64,000 nt of DNA. It comes from Posidonia oceanica. Lineage: Eukaryota > Streptophyta > Magnoliopsida > Alismatales > Posidoniaceae. Position 1 is the first letter of the stretch. The number at the start of each line of letters is the position of its first letter. The notes under the pieces were generated by a model, which was not told the DNA's origin, did no database searches, and saw nothing but the letters and a program-made list of their open reading frames with translations. The stretch spans positions 26,655,001-26,719,000 of the forward strand of contig JAZBRS010000023.1 in assembly GCA_037176725.1 (NCBI GenBank), given 5' to 3'. The position numbers were made by a program, and so were the translations under genes. Of the stretch, positions 48,540 through 59,994 are shown piece after piece.

Positions 48540-49330
48540 GTTTTGCGCGCCTTTAGTTTTCTCGCCTCGTTTTGCGTGCAGTCTTGTCTTCTCGCTCCGT
48601 TTTGCGTGTCGCTTCTTTGTCTTGCATCGTTTTGCGTGCCTTTAGTTTTCTCGCCTCGTTTTACGTGCAGTCTTGTCTTCTCGCACCGTTTTGCGTGTCG
48701 CTTCTTTGTCTTGCACCGTTTTGCGTGCCCTTTAGTTTTTTTTCGCCTCGTTTTGCGTGCAGTCTTGTTTTCTCGCACCGTTTTGCGTGCTGCTTCTTTG
48801 TCTTGTACCGTTTTGCTTGCCCTTTAGTTTTTTCGCCTCGTTTTGCGTGCAGTCTTGTTTTCTCGCACCGTTTTGCGTGCCGCTTCTTTGTCTTGTACCG
48901 TTTTGCGTGCCCTTTAGTTTTTTCGCCTCGTTTTGCGTGCAGTCTTGTTTTCTCGCACCGTTTTGCGTGCCGCTTCTTTGTCTTGTACCGTTTTGCGTGT
49001 CCTTTAGTTTTTTCGCCTCGTTTTGCGTGCAGTCTTGTTTTCTCGCACCGTTTTGCGTGCCGCTTCTTTGTCTTGTACCGTTTTGCGTGCCCTTTAGTTT
49101 TTTCGCCTCGTTTTGCGTGCAGTCTTGTTTTCTCGCACCGTTTTACGCGCCCTTTAGTCTTCTCGCTCCGTTTTGCGTGCTTTCAAGTTTCCTCGCTCTG
49201 TTTTGCGTGCTGCTTCTTTGTCTTGCCTCGTTTTGCGTGCAGTCTTGTTTTCTTGCACCGTTTTGCGTGCCCTTTCGTTTTCTCGTCTCGTCTTGCATGC
49301 CCTTGTTTTTCTTGCCCGGTTTTGCGCCCT
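48540..49330 (+). repeat. 30-bp monomer / 90-bp higher-order tandem repeat in the D LTR
   Basis: Monomers share CGTTTTGCGTGC. From about 48750 to 49140 three monomer types (CAGTCTTGTTTTCTCGCAC, CGCTTCTTTGTCTTGTAC, CCTTTAGTTTTTTCGCCT) alternate in a near-perfect 90-bp cycle, with degenerate units at both sides. The multiple-of-three length creates two overlapping frames of about 300 codons without meaning. Confidence 0.9.
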
Positions 49331-49730
49331 TCTTTCGTTTTCGGCACCGTTTTGCGTCCTTGTTCCGTTCCTTGCATCATTTTGCATGTCAACCTTGTTT
49401 TCGCATCTTTTCGCATTCTTGTTTCGTTCCTCGCACTGTTTTACGCTGTTTCCTCTCGCTTGTCGCTTGCATTGCCTGTTTTCCCCGCTGTTTTGTTTTA
49501 TCGCCCGCATTTGCATATAGGGCGGTGATGCTTACTGTCCGGAGTTCTCACGAGCCAGGTTTCGCCCGGTTCGGAACACAGACAGCGTTGCTGAGCGCTT
49601 AGATTGCACGTTTACTTCCTTGCATCGTCTTTCATCACTTAGAGCACACCCTTGAGCATTTAGATAGGCATTCATTGGCACTTAGGCATTCAAAGTCTGC
49701 ATTTCCCTGCATATGCGAGCGTAAGCCTAG

Positions 49731-49797
49731 AAAGACCGATTCTCGGGCGTGTCGGGGGTGCCTAACACCTTCCCCGCGCGTAACAGGAGTCCTTACC
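49731..49797 (+). promoter_or_regulatory. Conserved LTR block around GGTGCCTAACACC
   Basis: The segment with CGGGGGTGCCTAACACCTTC and CCCGCGCGTAACAGGAGTCC is nearly unchanged in all six large LTRs (minus-strand copies about 9516-9590, 13136-13205, 18405-18475, 27734-27805, 33616-33690). GGTG-CCTAA-CACC is a small hairpin. It lies about 350 bp before the LTR end, so it is likely in the transcribed R/U5 part. Confidence 0.75.
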
Positions 49798-49970
49798 CTC
49801 TCTTGGCCCGTAATGACCATATTGCCCTTGTCCTAGGCACGAGTCACATAATTTGCATTCACTTACATCTCATTTCTTTCGCATTGCCTTGCATTGCGTC
49901 TTTTGCTTGGTTTTGCGTGATTATTCACGCATCTCCCCGGTTTTCCTCGTCTTCCGATTTAATAGACTTG

Positions 49971-49980
49971 GTGGCGACTC
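49971..49980 (+). other. PBS-core mimic inside the D LTR
   Basis: GTGGCGACTC is identical to the first ten bases around the real PBS at 50147, which lies 176 bp downstream. Equivalent sites occur in every large LTR of the window. Confidence 0.7.
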
Positions 49981-50146
49981 TGATTTTGTCTTATCTTCTT
50001 CTTTTCTTTCCCTTTTTCCCTCTTTTAAATGTTTTCGAGTTAGGTCTTCCTTCTCGGACATAGCCACTAATAGTGAGCCTGATTCCGATCGGTGCACGCG
50101 AGCTTTGGCAACGTGCATGGACGATCCGAACACTGGGATTACTACA

Positions 50147-50626
50147 GTGGCGACTCCGCTGGGGATTACTAGACTCCGGCTTTCGCCTTTGCTTTCGTTC
50201 GCTTGCTTTGCGTCTTTGTTTGCCTTTGTGCCTTTGTCTGCCTTGTCTGTTTGCTTGTCTGCCTGTGTCGGCTCCCAGCGAGTCGCACAGTGGCGACTCC
50301 GCTGGGGATACTAGACTCCGGCTTTCGCCTCCGCTTTCGCTCGCTTGGGTTTTGCTTTCTTTGTTTGCCTTTGTGCCTTTTGCCTTGTTTCTGCTTGTTT
50401 GCTCGCCTGTCCGCTTTGCCCAGCGAAGTCGACAGTGGCGACTCCGCTGGGGATGCTAGACTCCGGCTTTCGCCTCCGCTTTCGCTCGCTTGGGATTTGC
50501 TTTCTTTGTTTGCCTTTATGCCCTTTGCCTTGCTTTTGCTTTGCTTGTCTGCCTGTCTGTTTGCCTTTGTGTTTCCTTTGCCTGTTTTGCTCTTTTTCCT
50601 GTGCAAACACCTAGCAAGTCGCCTCA
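50147..50626 (+). repeat. Triplicated primer binding site and leader of element D
   Basis: TGGCGACTCCGCTGGGGA occurs at 50148-50165 (one base after the LTR), 50291-50308 and 50436-50453. Each is followed by ACTAGACTCCGGCTTTCGCC or a close form, so units of 143, 145 and a diverged length are tandem copies. The site type is the one I recall for Ogre/TAT elements (tRNA-Arg); the tRNA assignment is from memory. Confidence 0.85.
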
Positions 50627-51832
50627 TGGTTACTTTGCTTGGATTTGGCACCCCCTGGGCTGCCTTTGCCTTGGATCTTGCTCTGCCTTGCTCTGTTTTG
50701 TCTAAATCGCTTGTTTACTTGTCTTTTTCCTTGCTTCTGCTCTTACTTCCTTTACAGCTTACTTGTCTTTACTTTCCTTGCCTTACTCGCTTTTATTGCT
50801 TTATTTCCCGCACATCACATGTCTACATACTTGTTTGGCAATAATACATGCTTTTTGAATGATGAATGCTTCCTTTTACACACTTGCTATGTCACTACAC
50901 ACGCACATACTTCGCATATATGCCTTTTGACTTGATGAATGTTTTTTCTTCACCATTATGCTCACAAACACTCGCACATGCCATGCACTTGCCTTTTGTT
51001 GTGTTGTATAATTGTCTGCCTGCCATGCTTAACTGATTTTCTTCCCTTTCGCACATGCCATGCCTAGGATAGTAGAAACTTGTTTGCTCTCCCCATGGTT
51101 AACTAAAAACCGCAAGTAAAAAGAACTCCTAGGAGCAACTAGAGACTCTGAACAATCCTTCACTCCCTTTTGGTTAATAAAATGTGCAAGATAAAAGACT
51201 TTAATCATTTGCATAAGCATCATATAGGGCATGCATTCTTCTCCTCTGAGTCCACCTACTAGTCTGCGAAGGACGGTTCCGGCTTTTCACCCCGATGCTT
51301 TGGCATGGTGTGAGTCAGTCGGTCTGTCCCCCCTTGTCCGGGGTCGTGTCGGTGTTAGTGGAGGGTACCACCCACGCTTTGGCGGGGTAGAGGCCACCAA
51401 CGCACCACCCTGTCATTACCTGAGCTTTGGGCCGGGAGTTAGACAGGGAGCCTACTTTTCTGACTCGAGTCGGTGACCCGTACACTTGTGGATATCCGGA
51501 GTAGACTACCTATCAGGAAACACTAGATTGGTGAGAGAGGGAGCATGCTAGAAAGCATACATGTCATTCATACCATAACTTAATGCATTTTGCATTTCTT
51601 TTTTTCTAACCCTAGTTTCCTGTTGTGTCTTTAACAGAGTTCAGTAAGCGATCTCCTTAGCTGGAGCTCGGGTTCCTCCCCTTGCTGACATCTCTGCTGA
51701 GACACCTGTACTCGACCATCTCTTTCTGAGCTACTCGTCTTTGCGAGCATAGCTCCTCGTAGAGCCCGTCCCCTTTTCCCTCGTCGCAGCCCCGTTTTGA
51801 CTCGCTCTCGGTCAGCAATGGCCCAGCGCACC
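50627..51832 (+). other. Element D 5' leader
   Basis: Non-coding, CT-rich at first. The stretch 51240-51540 resembles a structured leader, and a splice-acceptor-like TTTAACAG lies near 51640. No frame is conserved before the probable gag start at 51833. Confidence 0.5.
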
Positions 51833-54800
51833 GTCGAGACCCCCCTCACCCTTGCCTCGGAGGTGGTTCCCGCTCCGGCCCCTCCGGCTCCCGTTTCTAA
51901 CCCCTCTGTGCCCTCTGTGACGCCAGGCTTTTCCCCTCTGTCGTCTGGGGCACCCCAGTTTGCTGTGGGACAGTGGCAGACGCTCGCTCCTCCTGATCCG
52001 GTCGTCGAGTCCATCTTGATGGCCACTTCACGTGTTCTGGAGGCACCACTGACCCCACCTTCTCAGGGTTTTGTCACTTTTGACCCCCTTCTGCTGCGGC
52101 GACTCTCGCCCTAGGATTCCAGTCTCCCGGACAGTTCGGATCTCTTGGTTCTGGTTCCTCGCCGGCACTGCAATTCAGTGTTCCCACTGACGGGACACCT
52201 GAAGAGTAGTACCAGCAACTGATGGACACTATCCAGCGGCTGCAGGGTATAGCTCTATCAGTTCGCCCTCCTTCCCCTCCTGTTGTTCCTGAGGTTCCTG
52301 TGCGGCCTGCTCTCGCACATCTTGCATTACACTCTACACTCCCGCCTAGACCATCGTCCCAACTGCTCACGGTTCCGATGATGGGGGCACGTATTCCGCC
52401 TCTTGCATCTGCACCACACCTCACACAGCATGCACCTCCGCCACCTAGTGGCCAGTCGTTCGGACTGGTGGGAGCACAGTATCTCGCAGGCCCGTCCCCC
52501 GGCGTCGCCCCGGTACGGCCGCTGATGCTCCAACACCCTGCACCCACCGCACAGCATACAGTTTATCCTCCCCCTTTGCATCAGGCTCAGACTTCCATAT
52601 GCATCCCTCCTTGCACTCCACCACAGCACGGGTATGCCGGCCATCACCTTGCGTCACCAGGCGACGTGATGGTGGATCCGGAGGAGCACCTCGGTGCGAC
52701 CCAATCGGCATACGTGGTCCCTGCCCCCGCTGCCCCATCTCCTGTAGCAGCTATTCCAGACCCCATCAACAACAGGATGAATGTTCTGGAGAAGGCACTG
52801 CGTCTAGTGCAGGGCACGGACCACCAGACCTACCAGTTTCGAGACCTCTGCTATTTCCCAGAGGAGGTACTCCCCCCGAAGTTCAAAATACCGGACTTCG
52901 AGAGGTATGATGGTAGGGGCTGCCCCATAGCCCATCTGAAGGCGTACTGCGGTGATCTCGCCCAACTCCAGGCGGACGAGAGGTTGCTGATCCGCCTGTT
53001 CCAAAAGAGTTTGTCTGGTCCGGCCCTCAAGTGGTTCACCTCGCTTGACATGGCTACGATCAAGACTTGGAACGACCTAAGCCAGACGTTCTTGGAACAA
53101 TACTCCTTCAACCTCGATCTGGTCCCAAAGCACGCGGACTTGATCGCAACCAAGCAGAATCCGGGTGAGCCGTTCGGGGAGTACGTCGGCCGCTGGCGTG
53201 CCCTTGCCTCGCAAGTTCGAGATAGGCCCTCCGACGAGGAGTCTATCGAGATCATCATAAAAGGGGCACAGTCGTCCACCGGAGCTTTGCTTAGCATCCA
53301 ACCCGTCACAACCTTCACTGCTTTGATCCGAGTTGGCACTCGCGTAGAGAGTTCGTTGCGGAGCGGCAACTTCCCCGCACTCTCTGTGCTTGCCAGGCAG
53401 GCCCCCGCCAGCAACGACGGTAGTAGCAGCAGCGCCATCAACAACAATAGCAGTCTCAACAACAATCGTCCCAAGAGGAAGGATCCGTCGAAGCCTGTTG
53501 TCGCGTACGTCGACTCCCCTGCTGCGCCCGTCCGTCTGGCGTCCCGGCCTGCCCCTCCTCAGATCTATTACGCACCTGCACCTAGGGCACACCCTACACC
53601 ATAAATCACTACCACCGCTCGACCGGTCTATCCTGCCGCACCGGTTCAGCGAGGACAATTCCAGAGGCCGAGACGGCCACCCATGGAGAAGCGGAAGTTC
53701 GCCCCACTGGTGGAACCGCTCACTGCCGTCCTCCCGAAGGTTGCGTCGCTCCTGAGATTTCCGGAGGTTCGCCCGCCACCAAACCCACTACCGCATTGGT
53801 TTAAGGCGAACCTTTTCTGCGACTTTCATCGAAGCGTCGGGCATTCGACTGATAGTTGTTTCACTCTCCGGAATGCTATCCAGGACTTGATCGAATCGGG
53901 AACGATTGTGATCGACACGCACGAGGCATCCACTTCTGCACCATCTCATGCACCTGCATCAGCATCTACCCCAGCTAATGTTGTCCGCCGACCCCTGCCG
54001 GAGCACTCCTATTCAGGAGGCGCAGGGACCTCAGGAATTCACTCCTTGTTTCCTTCTGGGTCTCTCACATCTGTGGTAGATCCTTCCGAGCTTATCCATG
54101 ATGTTTCTACTCCCTTTCCAGTCTCTCTCTATCTTGCAGCTATCGCCGGTTCTGAGTCGGGCGTTCACATGATCCGACCGCGCACCAGGCCGGAGCGTTC
54201 TCCTGCATCAGCCGCCATGCTTTCCCGGGTCCAAGCCCCAATACATCTCCTAGCCAGACCTCTGCCAGAGCTTCCCGTGCACCTACTAGCAAGACCTCAG
54301 TCCCCACCTAGCTTGCCTTCCCACCTACCCACCTACCCATGCCCTCCTCGGCCTGTAGCCCCTCTCGTGCTCGCCGCACGTGCTCCCGTGGTTATTAACC
54401 TGACCCGGGATACCCATCGCGTACCTTACAGCTACGCCACGGAAATGTGTGCGGAAGTGACGCGATCGGGGAGGGTCTACAGACCTCCGGCACCAGTAGC
54501 CAGGCCTAGTCACCCTGAACCTGCAACATCCTTGCCTTTAGTCCAGCCTACAGTCCCACTACCTTTAGGCCAGCCTCTTGAATCCACCATAGCTGAACCT
54601 GTCCCTGCAACCACACCACCTGCTACCAAGAAATGCCAGCCTAAAGCCGACATCACATCCCAGCTCAAAAAAGTTAAAGCTGACATATCCATCTGGGACC
54701 TAATACACACTTCTGCCGAGCATCGCGAGCCTTTCCTTCGCGTGTTCCAAGCCGCCCGTGTGTCCCAAGCCATAGAACCTGCCGCCTTGGAAAGCATGGT

Positions 54801-55575
54801 CGGGATGATCGCAGAGCCCCAGGTCATCACTTTCACGAGTGATGAGCTGCCTCCGGCGGGGATTAATCACAATCAACCCTTGTTCGTCACGGTACAATTC
54901 AAGAACTTTCGCATTCCCCTTGCACTGGTCGATAATGGGTCAGACCTTAACGTCTGTCCCTTGCGAACAACAACCAAGCTCGGATTCAAGGCCGAGGACA
55001 TTACTCCGGCTGTAAAGGGAATGACAGCTTTTGATAACACTCACCATGACGCTCTAGGGATTTTGATTATTCCTCTGACCATTGGTCCGGTCACATTCGA
55101 TGTGGAATTCTACGTCGTCGACTTGGAACCTAACTTCAACTTTCTGCTTGGGCGCCCTTGGCTCCACAAGCATCAGGTTATCCCCTCGACCCTCCATCGC
55201 ATGATCAAGTTCCGCCGAGGTGACGATGTTATCGTTGTCATGGCGGAGAATTTTGAGAAGGAGCGGATCGAGGCGATTTCTTCTATCTCTTCGCGGACTG
55301 TCCCCTTTGATCCTGATCTCTTGAACGCTTTGTATCGCATTAATCAGTGCGAGCCGGTTAACTTTTTACCAGATCTTGAGCGTGTCAACTCCTTGGCCGT
55401 TCACAACAACCCCTTTCAGATGGTCGAGAACGTTTGTCACAGATGGGGCTACGTTAAAGGGACACCGCTCGGGCGACATGGCCAAGGAATCGCCGAACCA
55501 ATCATGGCGGGAGAACGAAGAGACAACGAGGGTCTAGGTTACGACCCTCACACCGATAAAGGCAAGCGCCCGTAA
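51833..55575 (+). pseudogene. Element D gag-protease, broken by a frameshift and stops
   Basis: The likely start is ATG 51833 (MAQRTVETPL). A frameshift near 52080-52112 moves to the frame that runs to 55575, with TAG at 52207-52209 and TAA at 53602-53604. The gag domain (about 52740-53370) shows LPPKFKIPDFERYDG, then LFQKSLSGPALKWF and TFLEQYSFN, the retrotransposon gag pattern of TAT elements. Near 53810 FCDFHRSVGHSTDSC is a zinc-knuckle-like segment. The aspartic protease is at about 54880-55180 with LVDNGSDLNVCP and FLLGRPWL. The tail GTPLGRHGQGIAEPI resembles the G-patch-like region found between protease and RT in Ogre. Gag packages the RNA and protease cleaves the precursor; the breaks make this copy inactive. 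Confidence 0.85.
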
Positions 55576-57003
55576 GCGAGGAATTAGAGAATAATCATAC
55601 CTCGGAGCCTAGCTAACTTTACAAGTGCAGGTATCCTGGGTTCAAGTGCAGTTCAAACCGTAGTGCAGTCGGAGCCGTGCCGAAGCCCTCTGCCACCGGA
55701 GGAGGACTGGGTCTGCGTTGAGGACTACTACTCGGACGAGGAACAGTCGGGCACGACGGGGGCAGTTCAGACTTGCAGTTAAAGCCAGCCAAGCCCAGCA
55801 GCACCTCGATCAGTTTGTTCAGTCCTTCCGACCGAGGATCATGAAGCAGCAGACTTGACAGAACCCTTGGCAGATTTGGCAGTCTTTGATTCTCCTGCAG
55901 TCATGTCAGCAATACCAGCACCAATTCAAGCACAGTCAGTCAGTTCGCATGCAACCGTTGTCGCATCAGTGCAACTACCACCTTCGCAGAAAGGTCAATC
56001 GCTGAGTTCAGTCAGCAGCACAGCTCAGCCCTTTTCAGAAGCCGCATCTCAAGCAGTGTAGCCAGTTCAGTCAGTCACACTTCCCCTTGCCGCAGACCGG
56101 CAACTTTCATGGCCAGATCCTATGGCATCGGAAGCCGAGCTCTCGTCGTCATCACCAGTCACGGAGAACCAGCTGAGCATCGTGGTCTCCCGGCCCTCGG
56201 GCCTTCAAGAGAGCACCTCTGCCCATCCTCTGACAGCAGCAGTCACTCTGGCAGCATATCGATCTGCAATCCCTCTGACTAGACCATCTGGGTCTCCCTT
56301 GCCGGTACAGTCGCAATTAGGCGCGCCCGTGAGTCAGAAGATACAAGTACCAGAGACAGTAATCCATCTCGCAGCCGAGCCAGTGCCTCAGGCCCTCAGC
56401 GCCTACTATGTCGATTCACTTCCAGATGAGGAAGAAGAAGGGGCGATAGAAGCCCAAGTCGATTCATGGATGTCTGATCTGGAGCTGCTTTACCAGGAAC
56501 AGCTCGAATCCATAGTAGAAGACCTGGCACAGCACCAAGCCGCAGAAAGGAAAGGAAAAGCCGTAGTTACGGATCCTCCTCTGCGAGAGAACCACACCTC
56601 CATCATGACCCTGGAAGGAAATTCAGGAATACCGGACTCCTCTAGACCCGATGAGCTCATTACCATTCAACCCGAAGATGGGTCTAATTGGCTTGTGCAG
56701 CACATGCCTCATTCGGGGAGGATAGCAAGGGGCGGCAGTATCCAAGTCAACCGCCAGTCCGATACGCCCTCCACAAGCATGTTAGCAGATTCAGAAGAAG
56801 AGGCACCAGAGGATCACACAACAACGGCAACAGAACAGAAAGCAGAATCAGTGACAGAGTTGTCAGAAGTTTCAGTGGCAAAGTCATCAGCAGTATCAGT
56901 CGCAGAGTCAGCAAGGCCTTTAGTAGTGTCGGCAGAACACGCAGAAGTGTCATCAGCAGCAGAGCAGACGGGAGAAGTTATCAGAACAGAGGCGGCGCAG
57001 TAA
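55576..57003 (+). pseudogene. Element D post-protease linker frame, decayed
   Basis: The protease frame continues with stops at 55585, 55780 and 56059 and ends at TAA 57001-57003. It is Ser/Ala/Glu-rich and low in complexity, with an acidic DSLPDEEEEG stretch near 56413. In autonomous TAT elements a variable linker precedes RT; here no RT follows. It has no recognisable domain. Confidence 0.55.
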
Positions 57004-58442
57004 CTCTTGAGGACATGGACCAGGTCGAGCAGTCCGAGCCGGTCAACATGTGCTACCTCAATAAGTACTATCAGTAGCTGGGAGTAGCCATTGCGGATCC
57101 TTCCTCCCACTTCTCATATGTTCACCACTCGCATGTCTTTGTATCTCTTTTCGCTCTATCTCCTCCCTACTTCACTTCATCCCATTTCCTACACTTCCTG
57201 ACATTGCAGCACTCCTGTGCATCCCTGCCCATCTCGTTCACATTCCTCATCAAATCATGCATTGCATAGTTGCCCGGTGATGAAAACCGGAGGTGCTTGC
57301 CTGCTGCGAAAGGAGTCTCCCGACCTCACCTGATGCTACTTAGATGTCTTGACTAGTGAGGGAGCCACCACTCAATGAGAGCGGGCGAAATGCCCAAACC
57401 CCTAAGGACTTACACCAATTAGAAGAGTGCTAGGTGTTAGTCGGAAAGCAGTACATATCTCAGCCTAGAAGTGCAAAAAAAAAAAAAAAAAAAAAAAAAA
57501 AGAGAGAGAAAGAGAGAGCCAAAAGTCTGTACCCGAAAGACCCTAACGCCCATTTCCCCTAGGGAAGGGACAGCGGAGACTTGCAAGCCAAAAGAGCAAG
57601 AAAAATGAAAAAGAATGAAAAAGAAAAAAAAAAAGGGAAAAAAAAAACAAAAAAACCAAGGAAAAAGGAGAATGATAGAAAAAGGAAGAGGGGGGAAAAG
57701 CCCCATTCCCGCAAAAAAAGGGAAAAGAAAAAAAAAGAAGAAGAGAATAAAGGCAGGCCGCGTAACCCCGCACCTCTCACCTACCCCAGAAAAGAGTCAA
57801 AGTCCGGGTCGAGTCCTCCTTGCTTCCAAAATAGGAATGAGGAGAGCTCTGCACACCGACATTAAAAAAAAGAGAGAGGAAAGAGGTAGGAGTGAGTGTA
57901 AGTCCTTGAGAGTTTGACATGGAGCCCATCCTCTCTACACCACCACCAAACATCACCAACATCCTTTCCTCGAGTGCCACCAACAAGTTAGGAGTCTGAG
58001 TAGAGTCCGGTGAGTTAAGGACCGCTCCCTTTCCATACAGCAGGCACCAAAGCACCCCGATACTAAGGGCAAACTACACCAAATCACACGCATCTGCATT
58101 TTCCAGTCATCTCCACCCTCTCTGATCATCCCACTCCGCAAAGGCTTACTCCAGCGCTGAGATAGTACCTCTACCTAGCATGCGTTGGCACCGTCAGGCT
58201 GCGACAACCCGGGGTTCCCGACAGTCCCCGCCACATCAACAGAATGCCCTATGCTTATACATGTTCAATTGCCATAGTCTGAATGTTTACTGCTAAATGT
58301 GCTGCACTGTTTCTACCAGTTTCAGAATCTGCTTCCCAATGATGGTTTTGTGCCTACACGATATCTGATAATTCACAGTCTTGGCAACAGGTATCTGAAG
58401 ACTCTCGTAACGGCCGTCTGCCCACATCCTGCGATCTGTGCA
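57004..58442 (+). other. Element D segment where pol would be expected, non-coding
   Basis: No RT, RNase H or integrase motif in any frame. A short frame with LEDMDQVEQSEPVN ends at 57077. A run of about 27 A lies at 57475-57501, followed by A/G-rich sequence to 57760. The part 57890-58440 is GC-balanced and not recognised, and its end is upstream of the captured gene. Confidence 0.5.
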
Positions 58443-59636
58443 ATGGGTTTCCCCACTCTGGTGACCCCGGCACACTGCTCCGAGATCCTGCGAGAATGAA
58501 TCGGCAAGCTTACAAAAGATGACTGTGAGAAGCTGCGCCTGTGGGGCATTCCGACCAAACTGCTCAGGGCTGCTGATGTAGAGGTGAGCCGCCATCTTCT
58601 GTGTGCTGCTGCGCGATTCTGGAAACCAGCACACCATGTCTTCCGTTTCGGCAGAACTGAACTGACACCCACACTGGAAGAAGTGCGCCGGATCTGTGGC
58701 TTTTCCAAGATCCTGGGGCCACCCATCTTCATGAGGCGTGACGGATACATGGCAGTCCTGAAACAGCTGACCGGCCTCTCTACCCAAAGTTGCTAGCAGA
58801 AGCTGATTTGTACTAGCGGGCCCATGCCTCTGCTTCGCCTAGCATACTTTGATGATATTGTGGAAAAGCGCACTGAACTCGGAGATGAGCTGTGGCTCCG
58901 AGGGTTTGTCACCCGTTTCCTAGGCGAGCTGGTCTTTACTCATGGCAAGGTAACAGTGGCCGTCGAGATCGCTGAAATAGCACTCGCCGTGGTGACTCGC
59001 CAGATAGACCTAGCACCAGTTGTCTTGGCAGAAACCTACCGCGGTCTGGACCGCATCTCGCATCGCTGCCGCCACTTTCATGGTTGCGGATCATTCATTC
59101 AGGTCTGGCTAGCGGCGCACACTGAGATAGACCTTCTGCGCCCCCAAGTGCATGCTTTCGAGGCCTACTGCAGCAGCGGCCATGCCAAGGCAGTCAAGAG
59201 CGTCAAGGAAGAATATGAAAGGCTATCGGGACTGACAGACGACACAGTCACATGGCGCATCATTCCTTCTGCAGCCGAAGCATTCACTGATGCACGCGAC
59301 ATGCATTTGGCTGTACTACCAGGATTTACTGCGGGTGTGGAATACCACCCTATCAGAGTCATGTGCCAGTTCGGCTTCCAGCAAGACGCCTATGTCGACA
59401 GCACAGCACCTAGGCTCCTTCAAGAATATCCCCTCAGTACAATTGCCCCGACAAAGGAGCTAGCCAACCTGATGCAGCATGGGGTGCGATCAACAGACAT
59501 CGCTGCAATAAGAGGTGTAGGGTGTACCCCTGAGTACATCACTGAAGTGCAGGACCTCTGGCCCATTGACGAAGTCCCGCCGAGCGGTCCCTCGTTCCCT
59601 GACTCTGGAAGATCAAAGAAGGCCCGAATCAGCTAG
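58443..59636 (+). pseudogene. Intronless captured copy of the second extra-ORF gene
   Basis: One colinear frame of 397 codons plus stop from ATG 58443, with TGA at 58497-58499 and TAG at 58794-58796. It matches the gene at 42614-44136 throughout, for example EVSRHLLCAAARFWKP, LRGFVTRFLGEL and the EVPPSGP tail. Where that gene has an intron (43442-43518) this copy reads straight through (FIQVWLA), and ATG is fused directly to the exon-2 equivalent. This is what a spliced, reverse-transcribed copy looks like. It is in sense with element D. Its stops are at other positions than in the intron-containing copy. Function unknown. Confidence 0.8.
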
Positions 59637-59990
59637 GGCCATCATGCAGCTGTCATTCTGCCTTCCTTTCAAGTTGTGCTGTACTTTCTGGCCTGTCACG
59701 GGCATGTAACCAACAATTCTATCAATGCAAAACTGTTTTGCGCTGGCTGTTCACATTTCAAAGCTGATCATGCATTCCATGCTCCTCGTCGCTCACGTCC
59801 GGAGGCCCCTTGGCCCGACTGATTGCTCGCATGACGCAGGAAAGTCCTCAGCAAACGACCCAGGCTCCAGGATCTCTGCGGACCCGCGTCGTCAAATCCT
59901 GCTGCCGGACATCCCCAGCTGCGTCTTCATTGGGCTGGTACCCCAAACTACTCGTCTGACAAACACGTCAGTTTTGTCCACCCTTCGCTT
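59637..59990 (+). other. Element D, downstream of the captured gene
   Basis: Non-coding, no repeats. It could include the former 3' UTR of the captured gene. No poly(A) tract marks its end. Confidence 0.4.
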
Positions 59991-59994
59991 TTCT

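Larger units (their letters stand above)
44473..50146 (+). repeat. 5' LTR of element D (5674 bp)
   Basis: It starts TGTTGACACCCC and ends GGGATTACTACA, and its start matches 62330 onward with scattered substitutions and short indels. Sections: C-rich start; AT-rich 45000-45900; GC-rich 46030-47390; AT-rich GCATTTTAGTCC-like phrases 47500-48060; tandem repeats 48540-49330; conserved block 49731-49797; PBS-core mimic 49971-49980. Frames inside (46098-46982, 48572-49602) show no domain. Confidence 0.88.

Noticed and set aside
48572..49602. Two overlapping plus frames of 318 and 281 codons rich in Phe/Cys/Leu
   Set aside because: Both are translations of the 30/90-bp LTR repeat. Two phases open at once and no domain.
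57475..57501. Poly(A) run as the tail of a retrocopied mRNA
   Set aside because: It is followed by more A/G-rich low-complexity sequence and sits upstream of the captured gene, not at its 3' end.
57004..58442. Hidden reverse transcriptase or integrase in element D
   Set aside because: I looked for RT (FADD/YxDD-like), RNase H and integrase zinc-finger/DDE patterns in the six frames and saw none.
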